A DNA stretch of 64,000 nucleotides from Chryseobacterium pennae. Lineage in GTDB: Bacteria; Bacteroidota; Bacteroidia; Flavobacteriales; Weeksellaceae. The DNA lies in NCBI RefSeq assembly GCF_003385515.1, contig NZ_QNVT01000008.1, positions 1-64,000 on the forward strand, given 5' to 3'. Shown here one piece after another: positions 8,239 through 18,116 of the stretch; position 1 is the stretch's first letter, and each line of letters opens with the position of its first letter. Position numbers and translations under genes: made by a program. A model generated the notes under the pieces. That model was not told where the DNA came from. It was given only the letters and a program-made list of their open reading frames with translations, and did not search any database.

Positions 8239-8661
8239 ATGACCCCAGAGAAAAAGAAACTCATGACCGATAGCTTCGGCCGTTCGGAAACCCTGAAATT
8301 CTATAAAGCGGAACTGTTGGAAGTTGAAACGGACTTTGTTTCCATTAAAATTCCCAAAATGGAAATGATGACCAGAAAAGCAGGAATGTTCAATGGAGCG
8401 ATGATTGCTTCCCTGGTAGATGTTTCCGCAGGGTATGCTGCAGTGAGCCATTATCCGGAAGACTGTTATGTGGTGACGGTTGAATTAAAAGTGAACTATC
8501 TTCGCCCGGCCATGGGAGATGCGTTGGTTTCAAAAGCTTATGTTATTAAAGGAGGTTCCAGGATCAGCGTTATCAGGGTAGAAATCTATATTCAGAATGA
8601 AGGCTCCGGATCAGAAAGCCACGTAGCGACTTCATTAGTAACCATGATGAAGATTAAATAA
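8239..8661 (+). CDS. PaaI/DUF4442-type hotdog-fold thioesterase
   Basis: A 140-residue hotdog-fold protein. 'AGMFNGAMIASLVDVSAGYAA' (residues about 49-69) is the central helix region with the conserved Asn/Gly and acidic residue of PaaI-like acyl-CoA thioesterases. 'VTVELKVNYLRPA' is the strand that closes the active site. The family hydrolyses acyl- or aryl-CoA thioesters. The start at 8239 is chosen because a TATCTTTG promoter box lies 15 bp upstream and inside the longer GTG-started frame. It has its own promoter and is separated from the preceding operon by a terminator, so no functional link is implied. A housekeeping acyl-CoA role is likely. Confidence 0.8.
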   Translation: MTPEKKKLMTDSFGRSETLKFYKAELLEVETDFVSIKIPKMEMMTRKAGMFNGAMIASLVDVSAGYAAVSHYPEDCYVVTVELKVNYLRPAMGDALVSKAYVIKGGSRISVIRVEIYIQNEGSGSESHVATSLVTMMKIK

Positions 8662-8780
8662 CACATTTTTTGAAGTGATTGAGTAAAATCTTCCCTGAAT
8701 AAAGGGTTTAATGAAATTTTTTTCCCAAAAATGGAATGGCTTTTGCTCCTTACACCCCATAACTATTAAAAAATAACGAA

Positions 8781-9125
8781 ATGAACTTAATTATCCGTTT
8801 GTTCGTCACAGCAATAGTGGCGTATCTTTTAACTAAAATTTTACCAGGAGTACAGTTTGAAAGTTTTTCTACAGCAATTATCTTCGCCATTGTACTTGGG
8901 GTTTTGAACATATTTGTAAAGCCTATTTTAAGTCTGTTCGGGCTTCCGCTTACCATTCTTACCTTAGGGTTCTTTGCATTGGTGATTAATGCAGGTATTA
9001 TCCTGATTGCTGATTATTTTATAGACAGTATGGTGGTAGACGGTTTCTGGTGGGCATTTATCTTCAGTATATTACTATCAATCGTGACATCTCTGGCGAA
9101 CTCAATGTTCTCTGATGGAGATTAA
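8781..9125 (+). CDS. Phage-holin-like/YvlD family integral membrane protein
   Basis: A 114-residue protein made of four predicted membrane helices (about residues 5-22, 28-47, 55-77 and 84-105). It has the 'LPGVQFESFSTAIIFAIVLGVLNIFVKPIL' core seen in the YvlD/phage holin superfamily IV group of small membrane proteins. Members are widespread as single-copy chromosomal genes, so despite the family name it need not be phage-derived. The function is unknown. It is flanked by its own terminator and stands alone. Confidence 0.85.
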   Translation: MNLIIRLFVTAIVAYLLTKILPGVQFESFSTAIIFAIVLGVLNIFVKPILSLFGLPLTILTLGFFALVINAGIILIADYFIDSMVVDGFWWAFIFSILLSIVTSLANSMFSDGD

Positions 9126-9144
9126 TCGATAAAAATAAAAATTG

Positions 9145-9180
9145 AAAAGTCCGTTGGTGTTATGCTGGCGGACTTTTTTA
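9145..9180 (+). terminator. Terminator after the YvlD-like gene
   Basis: AAAAGTCCG (9145-9153) pairs with CGGACTTTT from 9169, followed by further T residues; the loop is about 15 nt. Confidence 0.85.
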
Positions 9181-9320
9181 TTGGGTTTGAAAGTAAGAAT
9201 GTTTTAGGGACTGGAGTGAAGTGCTCTTTATTTTGTGATCAACCTTCTCTGCTTTTCAATATTTTGTTTTAAAGCTTCAATTTTAATGTTAATTCTTTCG
9301 GTAATTTTTATTTTAAATAC

Positions 9321-9328
9321 TAACTTTG
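9321..9328 (+). promoter_or_regulatory. Predicted -7 box for the S9 peptidase gene
   Basis: TAACTTTG matches the TAnnTTTG consensus 76 bp upstream of the start codon. Confidence 0.55.
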
Positions 9329-9403
9329 GCAATCTTTGAATTTAATGAAAGGATTTGATGAAATCACTACGGTTTCTTAGATCTGCTAAAAAAGAATGAA
9401 CAT

Positions 9404-11398
9404 ATGAAACTTAAGTACAGTCTGCTGGCTCTGGCAGCTCCGCTTTTAATGAATGCACAACAATTAATGACGCCTGAAATTCTTTGGACTTTGAAAAAAG
9501 TAGGAGTACAGGCAGTTTCGCCGGATCAGGCATCCCTTATTTACAAAGTAGGACAGGTAGATCTGAAAACAGAAAAAACAAAAAACGAGAACTACTTTCT
9601 GAATGTTCTTAATCACCAGGCTTCCAAAATCGATTTCGGTAAAAAAGCATTAATCCAGTGGGATAAAAACGGGATCTATGCTCAGGAAGGAGATAAAATT
9701 TATCTTTCAAAAGACGCCGGGAAAACATGGGCAGAATTCTATACCATTGGAGAGGCTGACAATATCGTTATTTCTCCTGATGGGAAGAGAATTGCTTTCA
9801 GTAAGCAGGTTTTGGTAGAAAAATTAATGGGGAAAGACAAATACAGTGATACTCCTAAAACTACCGCTCAGGTATATACAGACCTAAACCACAGACACTG
9901 GGATTATTTCAATGAAGGGAAATATAACCACGTATTTGTAGTGAATACTTCAGATAAAGCAGAAGCAGCTAAAGATTTATTGGAAGGAAAAACATGGGAT
10001 TCTCCTCAAAGACCTTTCGGAGGTGCCGAAGACTTTGTATGGAGCCCGGATTCTGCACAGCTTTTATATGTTACCAAACCGAAAAGCGGTAAAGAGTACT
10101 CTACCAGTACCAATACAGATATCTTTGCTTATGATTTAGCTACAGGAACTACTAAAAACCTTACAGAATCAAACAAAGGATATGATGTCAATCCAAAATT
10201 CAGCCCGGATGGAAAATCTTTGATCTGGCAGAGTATGGCCAGAGACGGATATGAAGCGGATAAAAATGATGTGAAAATCCTGGACTGGAAATCAGGAAAG
10301 ACTACAAACCTTACAGCAGGTTGGGATGACAGCGTTTCCGGAGATGTACTTTGGGGTGCAGATTCAAAAACAATCTATTTCACAGCGGCTTACAGAGGTA
10401 CAAAACAGTTGTTCTCTTTAGATTCAAAGTCTGCAAAAGTACAGCAGATCACCAAAGGAGATTTTGATGTGAATGAAATTTTCACAGACAACAAAACTTC
10501 AGTATTAGTAGGAAGAACAGATGTAAACCATGCTACAGAATTATTCTCTGTAAACCTTAAAAACGGGGAAATGAAGCAGGTTACTGAAGCAAATAAAGAT
10601 ACCTATGCTAAGCTAGCACAAGGAAAATCTGAACTTAAAATGGTGAAAACTTCGGATGGTAAAGAAATGGGCGTATGGTTCCACTATCCACCGAACTTTG
10701 ATCCCAATAAAAAATATCCGACACTGGTATACTGTCAGGGAGGACCACAATCTGCATTAACACAATATTTCAGCGTAAGATGGAACTTTGCCCTGATGAC
10801 AGCCAACGATTATATCGTAGTAGCTCCAAACAGAAGAGGTATGCCGGGCTGGGGAACAAAATGGAATGAAGACATCTCAAGAGACTGGGGTGGACAACCA
10901 ATGAGAGATTATCTTGCAGCCACAGATTATGCCAAAACATTACCGTATGTAGATGGGGAAAGAGTTGGAGCGGTTGGAGCAAGTTATGGAGGATACAGTG
11001 TATTTATGCTGGCTGGAATCCACGAAAACAGATTCAAAACATTCATTGCTCATGACGGATTATTCGATATGAAATCATGGTATCTGACGACTGAAGAACT
11101 TTGGTTTGCGAACTGGGATCTTGGTTCTCCATGGGAAAAACCATTGCCAAAAGCATATACAGAGTTCAATCCAAGCAACTTCGTAGAAAAATGGAACAAG
11201 CCAATCATGATCATTCAGGGAGGAATTGATTTCCGTGTACCTTATGAGCAGGGGCAGGAAGCCTTCCAGGCAGCGAAATTAAGAGGACTAAAATCTAAAA
11301 TGGTTTACTTCCCGAATGAAAATCACTGGGTACTTCATCCACAAAACGGATTGGTATGGCAGAGAGAATTCTTTGACTGGTTAAAGGAAACTTTGTAA
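9404..11398 (+). CDS. Secreted S9-family prolyl oligopeptidase-type peptidase
   Basis: A 664-residue exported serine peptidase. A signal peptide (about 1-18, ending NAQ) is followed by a beta-propeller-like region with repeated WD40/PD40-type units ('ISPDGKRIAF', 'WSPDSAQLLY', 'FSPDGKSLIW'). A C-terminal alpha/beta-hydrolase domain follows. The triad is Ser527 in 'GASYGGY', Asp609 in 'GGIDFRVP' and His641 in 'ENHWVLH'. Enzymes of this S9C/DPP-type group trim dipeptides or acyl-amino acids from oligopeptides in the periplasm, in keeping with the proteolytic lifestyle of flavobacteria. It has its own promoter box and a strong terminator, so it is monocistronic. Confidence 0.92.
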   Translation: MKLKYSLLALAAPLLMNAQQLMTPEILWTLKKVGVQAVSPDQASLIYKVGQVDLKTEKTKNENYFLNVLNHQASKIDFGKKALIQWDKNGIYAQEGDKIYLSKDAGKTWAEFYTIGEADNIVISPDGKRIAFSKQVLVEKLMGKDKYSDTPKTTAQVYTDLNHRHWDYFNEGKYNHVFVVNTSDKAEAAKDLLEGKTWDSPQRPFGGAEDFVWSPDSAQLLYVTKPKSGKEYSTSTNTDIFAYDLATGTTKNLTESNKGYDVNPKFSPDGKSLIWQSMARDGYEADKNDVKILDWKSGKTTNLTAGWDDSVSGDVLWGADSKTIYFTAAYRGTKQLFSLDSKSAKVQQITKGDFDVNEIFTDNKTSVLVGRTDVNHATELFSVNLKNGEMKQVTEANKDTYAKLAQGKSELKMVKTSDGKEMGVWFHYPPNFDPNKKYPTLVYCQGGPQSALTQYFSVRWNFALMTANDYIVVAPNRRGMPGWGTKWNEDISRDWGGQPMRDYLAATDYAKTLPYVDGERVGAVGASYGGYSVFMLAGIHENRFKTFIAHDGLFDMKSWYLTTEELWFANWDLGSPWEKPLPKAYTEFNPSNFVEKWNKPIMIIQGGIDFRVPYEQGQEAFQAAKLRGLKSKMVYFPNENHWVLHPQNGLVWQREFFDWLKETL

Positions 11399-11420
11399 TA
11401 CAGAATTATTTCTCGATATA

Positions 11421-11448
11421 AAAAAACGGACTTGTTCCGTTTTTTTTA
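11421..11448 (+). terminator. Terminator after the S9 peptidase gene
   Basis: AAAAAACGGA, a 5-nt loop and TCCGTTTTTTTT form a compact hairpin with a T-run. Confidence 0.85.
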
Positions 11449-11594
11449 TGCCTGATTGGCAAATGATTATAATGATGAACTCATTATGAAACCCATAACA
11501 AATAAAACATAATGCGTTTCTTTTTTCTTTATATTTGGAAAGATTGTTCCGTTGGTGTTTAAAATCAATACATTGAATTTAAATCCAAAAAAAT

Positions 11595-12650
11595 ATGAAG
11601 AAAAGTATTGTAACTACAGTATTGATCTCTTTACTTATGGCTTCCTGCCAAAGAGAAGAGGAAGTGTTTAAAAGTGATCCGGCCGGAAAGATCAGTGAAG
11701 TTTCAGCAGATAAATCTGTCCTTTTCCCTTCCAAAGGCACTGCCAATATCCAATATGGAAAGCCTGGGCCTCATCAGGTAAGTACGAATGCTGTTGTAGG
11801 AGACTGTAATCAGCTTGCAGGTCTTGTGATTCCTATCTTACAGACGATAGGGATATTGGATCAGAGTATTAAATGCAGTAACAATTTTCCGTATGGTTTC
11901 GAAAGTCCAATTTCTACCGCTGTTTATTATCCGTCAGATATTGCAAATATGAATAAGCTTCCCGTTGTCAATTTTGTAGGCGGTATTCTTTCCAGTCAGG
12001 GGAATTATGACCAGATGGTCAGATTATGGGCTAGCTATGGTTTTATTGTTGTGATCTCTTCCAATTTTATCAATAGTATGCCGGATATGCATATTTTGGG
12101 AGCGGCTAATGTTGCTAAATTAAACAAAGATCCACAATCTCCCCTTTTCGGAAAAGCAGACCTCTCAAAAATGATTATTGCAGGTCATTCTGCAGGAGGA
12201 GGAGCTACTCTTTTAACATCCAGTATTTCAGAAACGGCTGTGAAACTGATTGATCCTGATCTGAAAATTGTAGCTGCTTTACCTATTGAGCCGGGGCCTG
12301 TGGCTATAGGGTCAACAGTGAAAGTTCCCACTTTTACGCTTACGGGAAGACTGGATTTTGTAGTTCCGGCAGATACCTGGCCGAATCTTTGGCAAAGTAA
12401 TTTGATTAAAAATGTACCAGCCTGGTCGGCTACAGCCACTACAGCCACTCATTTCAGTCCAACGATGGATATTACAAAGAATGAATTTGCAGGTATTTCT
12501 GTAGCATGGTTAAAATATATGGGCTATAATGATGGTGAGGCCAAATCTTATTTTGTAGGACCACAGTATAAACTGAAAGATGATGTTCAATTTATAGGTC
12601 TTCTGACTCCACCGGTAAAACGAAATGCAAAAGCAGATCTCCTTCAGTAA
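11595..12650 (+). CDS. Alpha/beta-hydrolase lipoprotein (chlorophyllase/dienelactone hydrolase-like)
   Basis: A 351-residue lipoprotein. The signal peptide ends in the lipobox LMAS-C18. The residues after the Cys (QREEE) resemble the acidic lipoprotein export signal that places lipoproteins on the cell surface in Bacteroidota. 'VNFVGGILSSQGNYDQMVRLWASYGFIV' is the oxyanion-hole region, and the nucleophile Ser199 lies in 'AGHSAGGG'. An Asp in 'GRLDFVVP' and a His in 'TATHFSP' complete a plausible triad. The fold resembles chlorophyllase, cutinase or dienelactone-hydrolase-like esterases; the substrate is unknown. It stands alone, ending with a terminator 20 bp after the stop. Confidence 0.78.
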   Translation: MKKSIVTTVLISLLMASCQREEEVFKSDPAGKISEVSADKSVLFPSKGTANIQYGKPGPHQVSTNAVVGDCNQLAGLVIPILQTIGILDQSIKCSNNFPYGFESPISTAVYYPSDIANMNKLPVVNFVGGILSSQGNYDQMVRLWASYGFIVVISSNFINSMPDMHILGAANVAKLNKDPQSPLFGKADLSKMIIAGHSAGGGATLLTSSISETAVKLIDPDLKIVAALPIEPGPVAIGSTVKVPTFTLTGRLDFVVPADTWPNLWQSNLIKNVPAWSATATTATHFSPTMDITKNEFAGISVAWLKYMGYNDGEAKSYFVGPQYKLKDDVQFIGLLTPPVKRNAKADLLQ

Positions 12651-12670
12651 TGGTGTCAAAATATTTAACA

Positions 12671-12692
12671 GCCGGTTTTTCCGGCTTTTTTA
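12671..12692 (+). terminator. Terminator after the lipoprotein hydrolase gene
   Basis: GCCGG, TTTTT loop, CCGGC and a run of seven T residues. Confidence 0.8.
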
Positions 12693-12762
12693 ATAATGAA
12701 AAATTCAATAGAAGCCCGCTTTATTCATAATGGTTAATTCCAACGGCTTTAGCCAAAATGTA

Positions 12763-12770
12763 TATATTTG
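12763..12770 (+). promoter_or_regulatory. -7 box directly abutting the glycosylase start
   Basis: TATATTTG ends only 3 bp before the ATG at 12774. If it is used, the mRNA would start at or inside the first codons and be leaderless. Confidence 0.5.
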
Positions 12771-12773
12771 AAT

Positions 12774-13274
12774 ATGCAAAACCGTATTTCTTCTTTCCCA
12801 CCACTCATTGATGATCAGTCTGAAATTTTAATTCTGGGTTCTATTCCCGGAGTAAAATCCCTGGAAATGCAGCAGTATTATGCCCATCCGCAAAACAAAT
12901 TCTGGAAAATCATCCTTGAATTGCTGAATGAAGAATTTACCGAAGATTATTCCAAAAGAATTGAAATCTTAAAGAAACATCACATTGCCCTTTGGGATGT
13001 CATCGATTCCTGTGAAAGAAAAGGGAGTCTGGATTCAGAGATTAAAAACGAAGAAGCCAATCAGATTGCTGAACTGCTGGAAGAGTATCCGAATGTGAAA
13101 GCCATCTTCTGTAACGGTGGGAAATCGTATAAAAACTTGCAAAAGCTTTTAGGAAAAAACTATAAGCTTCCCATTTTATTAATGCCATCCACAAGTCCGC
13201 TTCATACCATTTCCTTTGAAAAGAAGTTTGAAGAATGGAAGAAGGTTCTGGAGTTTTTGAGTGGGAGAGGCTGA
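12774..13274 (+). CDS. DNA-deoxyinosine/uracil glycosylase (UDG superfamily)
   Basis: A 166-residue member of the UDG superfamily, of the hypoxanthine-DNA glycosylase (family 6) type. 'ILILGSIPGVKSLEMQQYYAHPQNKFW' (about 19-45) is the catalytic motif 1 region, in which this family has 'GSxPG' and a conserved 'YY.HP.N.FW'. 'LMPSTSPLHT' near residue 145 is motif 2. It removes deaminated bases from DNA. The ATG at 12774 is preferred to the TTG six bases earlier, which lies in the promoter box. The conserved core begins within 15 residues, so a later start is not possible. It is a single gene with no cotranscribed partner. Confidence 0.88.
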   Translation: MQNRISSFPPLIDDQSEILILGSIPGVKSLEMQQYYAHPQNKFWKIILELLNEEFTEDYSKRIEILKKHHIALWDVIDSCERKGSLDSEIKNEEANQIAELLEEYPNVKAIFCNGGKSYKNLQKLLGKNYKLPILLMPSTSPLHTISFEKKFEEWKKVLEFLSGRG

Positions 13275-13336
13275 GCATTATAGAGGGGAAAAGGGCTTCT
13301 AATTTTTTTGTAAAACTATATTTACCTGATAAAACA

Positions 13337-13406
13337 GAGGTTTCTACGGAATGACAAAGTGTATGAATAACTAAAACGTTCTGTTTGTCATTCCGCAGGG
13401 AATCTC
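13337..13406. repeat. Palindromic intergenic repeat, family 1 copy A
   Basis: Arms GAGGTTTCTACGGAATGAC(AAA) at 13337-13357 and TTTGTCATTCCGCAGGGAA(TCTC) at 13384-13406 pair over a 26-nt loop. A related element with the same GGAATGACA and TCATTCCGCAG cores lies at 59780-59833. It sits between convergent genes. Confidence 0.75.
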
Positions 13407-13445
13407 AATATTGTATTTTACTTTTTTAGTAAGAAAAGAATAAAA

Positions 13446-14467
13446 TTAACATTCCAAATAAGCTCTCAAGCCTTTCAGTAATTCCAGTTGATTTCTCGTT
13501 CTGTCCAGATTATGGTCAGGATATTTCGTAGAATAATAAACACTTCCATTGAGGTAATCAGTTAAAAAACGAACCTCCTGAATATAAATGGCGACTTGTG
13601 CAGCATAATCAAGGTGAGAAGCCTCTTCCTGAGTCAGTTTTTCCTTTAGATAGAAAAGAAATCCTTCTTTTACAACCTTATACATTTCAGGATTGAAATT
13701 GTTTTTAGCACTTCCGTCATCTTCATGGGTTGTATTGGTATAGGACTGAATCATCGTTCCGAAATCATATAAAATAGTGGAAATCATTACGGTATCCAGA
13801 TCGATTACAGCTAACGGATGATGATTTTGATCAAAGAGGATATTGCTGATTTTTACATCAGCATGGATGATTCTTTTAGGAATCTGATTGGTTTTCTCCA
13901 TTTCTATCCATTGATCAGGTAAGGAAATAAGCTGGTTGGTGATTTCTATTTCAGCCTTTGCATTTTCCTTTAACTGTGGAGCTGCATTTTCTAATGCCTT
14001 TTTATAATCTGCAATTCTTTTTTCGAAATTGAGGAAATTAGGAAGAGTGTCTTCAATAGCTGGCAGCTTTTCAGTATTTACGATACTAAGGAAATAACTG
14101 AAGGTTTTAGCTGCCTCAAAAGCCGTCTGTAAAGATGGAGCGGTAAGAAAGGTAATGCTGTTTTCTACAAAACTTAACATCCGCCATGGTTCATCATTTG
14201 CATCTTTTACCAGAAGTTTATGGGTAAGAGAATGAATAGGTTCTATAACTTGAAATTGATAATTATTGGACCTGAGAAGTTCATTAATCATTAAATGATT
14301 GTTGACAATAACTTCCGGCTGTCTGAAGACATGATGATTGATCTTTTGCAGAATAAACTTTTCATTCCGGTCCCTATCTTCCAAAAGATAAGTTGTATTA
14401 ATCAGTCCATCTGTAATAGGGGAAAGATTGTAATTCTCTGTACCGATGAATTGCATTACGATATCGT

Positions 14468-14477
<10 letters not shown>
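13446..14477 (-). CDS. N-acetylhexosamine 1-kinase (NahK)-like phosphotransferase
   Basis: A 343-residue kinase of the aminoglycoside phosphotransferase/choline kinase fold. 'ITDGLINTTYLLE' is the glycine-rich nucleotide loop. 'KFILQKINHHVF' is the strand and helix characteristic of the NahK-like branch. 'IIHADVKISNILFD' is the catalytic loop, with Asp in HAD and the downstream Asn. 'AVIDLDTVMIS' is the metal-binding DFG equivalent. NahK enzymes phosphorylate GlcNAc or GalNAc at C1. Its start overlaps the nucleotidyltransferase stop by 10 bp and it lies downstream of a GH109 hydrolase, so it probably phosphorylates the released GalNAc. The alternative is a generic sugar or choline kinase. Confidence 0.8.
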
Positions 14478-16760
<2,283 letters not shown>

Positions 16761-16803
16761 TTATTTTTTTTCTAAATATATTAAAACTTTTGCAAACGGC
16801 GAT

Positions 16804-16860
16804 GGAGTGGGAGTTGTTGGGTTTGAGGGTTTGAGAGTTTTGGAGTGTGTGGGTTTCGGG
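16804..16860 (+). repeat. G-rich low-complexity tract upstream of the GH109 operon
   Basis: Runs of GGG recur with TTT/TTG spacers (GGGAGTTGTTGGG, TTTGAGGGTTTGAGAG, GGGTTTCGGG). At least five G-triplets in about 55 bases could form a G-quadruplex on the plus strand in the 233-bp gap between the GH109 and serine hydrolase genes. Confidence 0.5.
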
Positions 16861-16900
16861 ATGTAGGTGTAAGAAGTTAAATGCTTACATTTCTCAGTCT

Positions 16901-16952
16901 ATCATCTATCCATCTATCATCTATCCATCTATTATCTATCCATCTATTATCT
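16901..16952 (+). repeat. 15-bp tandem repeat, about 3.5 copies
   Basis: The unit ATCATCTATCCATCT occurs twice exactly, then once as ATTATCTATCCATCT, then a partial ATTATCT. It is intergenic, between the GH109 operon start and the end of the serine hydrolase gene. Confidence 0.9.
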
Positions 16953-16993
16953 TCAAGTCTTACTTCATTATTAAGATCAAATTTCACAAAAAA

Positions 16994-18067
16994 TCATTGC
17001 CCATAATAAGCTGTAATTAATCTTTCTCTCATTTTATTCAGGTACTTGATGTCTTTGGTATTGGATAATATGATAATACTAAGATTTTTATCAACCAGAT
17101 GTACCCAATTGGCACTGTGTCCGTAACCTTCTCCCTGACGTTCTGCAAATAACGTATTAACCGTTCCGAATTTTTTAGGATAAACCCAAAAACCAAGTGC
17201 AGTATCTTCAAGTTTTTTATCCGGTGTAAGCATAGTCTCCAATGTAGCCTTATTAAACAGCTTATGATTAAATACGGCCTGATCAAAAATAAGAAGGTCT
17301 TTAGGAGTAGAATACATAGCTCCGGCAGAGTAGAAATTATCAATATAAGTATTGGTAGGCGTGTGAAGAGCAAATGGATCAGAAGGATCAGCTGAATACC
17401 CTTCATCTATGTTTTGAATGATATCATTGTGATGAAGAAATCCGGTGTTCTCCATTTTGAGAGGAACTAAGATCTGTTCTTTTAATACCTCTTCAAAAGG
17501 TTGATGATATATTTTCTCAATGATCTTTCCCAATAGTATAAAATCACCATTGTTATAACTGAACTTTGTTCCGGGTACATCTATCAGTTTTTCAGAAAGA
17601 AAAGTGGTAATGAAATCATCCAGGTTCCAGATAGTGTTGTCATAAGCCTCATGAATGAGTTCCGGGGAACTGATATCCTTGTTTTCACGGCCACTGCTGT
17701 AAGTAAGAAGATTTCTTATAGTTGCTTTTTTTGCAGCTTCGCCTTTATATTCCGGATAATAAGTGGAAATAGGAGCGTCCAGATTAATTTTACCTTTTTC
17801 ATAAAGCTGCATGATCAATACAGCTGTAAAGGTCTTAGTAAGCGAGAAAATATGAAACCGGGTTTCATCTGAAAATGGAATGTTATAATGCCTGTTGGAT
17901 AAACCTGTATAAGTAAGTAATTCGGTCTTGCCATTTTGAGCAACTAAGACGGCACCGTTGAAATTATCTTTTTTTATGCATGAATGAATCACTTGTTCCA
18001 CCTTCTGTACTTGCGGATAAGCAAAATGAATCATGATCATAAACAATCCTGAAAGTTTTATTTTCAT
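16994..18067 (-). CDS. Secreted beta-lactamase-family serine hydrolase
   Basis: A 357-residue exported protein. A short signal peptide (about 1-18) precedes a class C beta-lactamase/DD-peptidase-like domain. The S-x-x-K nucleophile motif is 'SLTKTF' (Ser near residue 75) and the Y-x-N motif is 'SYNNGDF' (near residue 170). The third motif is not a clear KTG; 'GYGHSANW' near residue 320 occupies that place, as in many esterase or peptidase members. It probably acts on peptides, esters or peptidoglycan stems rather than giving antibiotic resistance. It lies 49 bp downstream of the M61 peptidase gene on the same strand and may share its transcript. Confidence 0.85.
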   Translation of the reverse strand: MKIKLSGLFMIMIHFAYPQVQKVEQVIHSCIKKDNFNGAVLVAQNGKTELLTYTGLSNRHYNIPFSDETRFHIFSLTKTFTAVLIMQLYEKGKINLDAPISTYYPEYKGEAAKKATIRNLLTYSSGRENKDISSPELIHEAYDNTIWNLDDFITTFLSEKLIDVPGTKFSYNNGDFILLGKIIEKIYHQPFEEVLKEQILVPLKMENTGFLHHNDIIQNIDEGYSADPSDPFALHTPTNTYIDNFYSAGAMYSTPKDLLIFDQAVFNHKLFNKATLETMLTPDKKLEDTALGFWVYPKKFGTVNTLFAERQGEGYGHSANWVHLVDKNLSIIILSNTKDIKYLNKMRERLITAYYGQ

Positions 18068-18116
18068 AGTAATAATTTTATTATGGATATTGAGGTAAGG
18101 ATAATTTTAATCAAAG

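Noticed and set aside
8781..9125. Prophage remnant based on the holin-like name
   Set aside because: No lysin, structural phage gene or integrase is nearby, and YvlD-type proteins are ordinary chromosomal genes.
16994..18067. Antibiotic-resistance beta-lactamase
   Set aside because: S-x-x-K and Y-x-N are present, but the third motif is not KTG and the sequence fits the broad serine hydrolase group.
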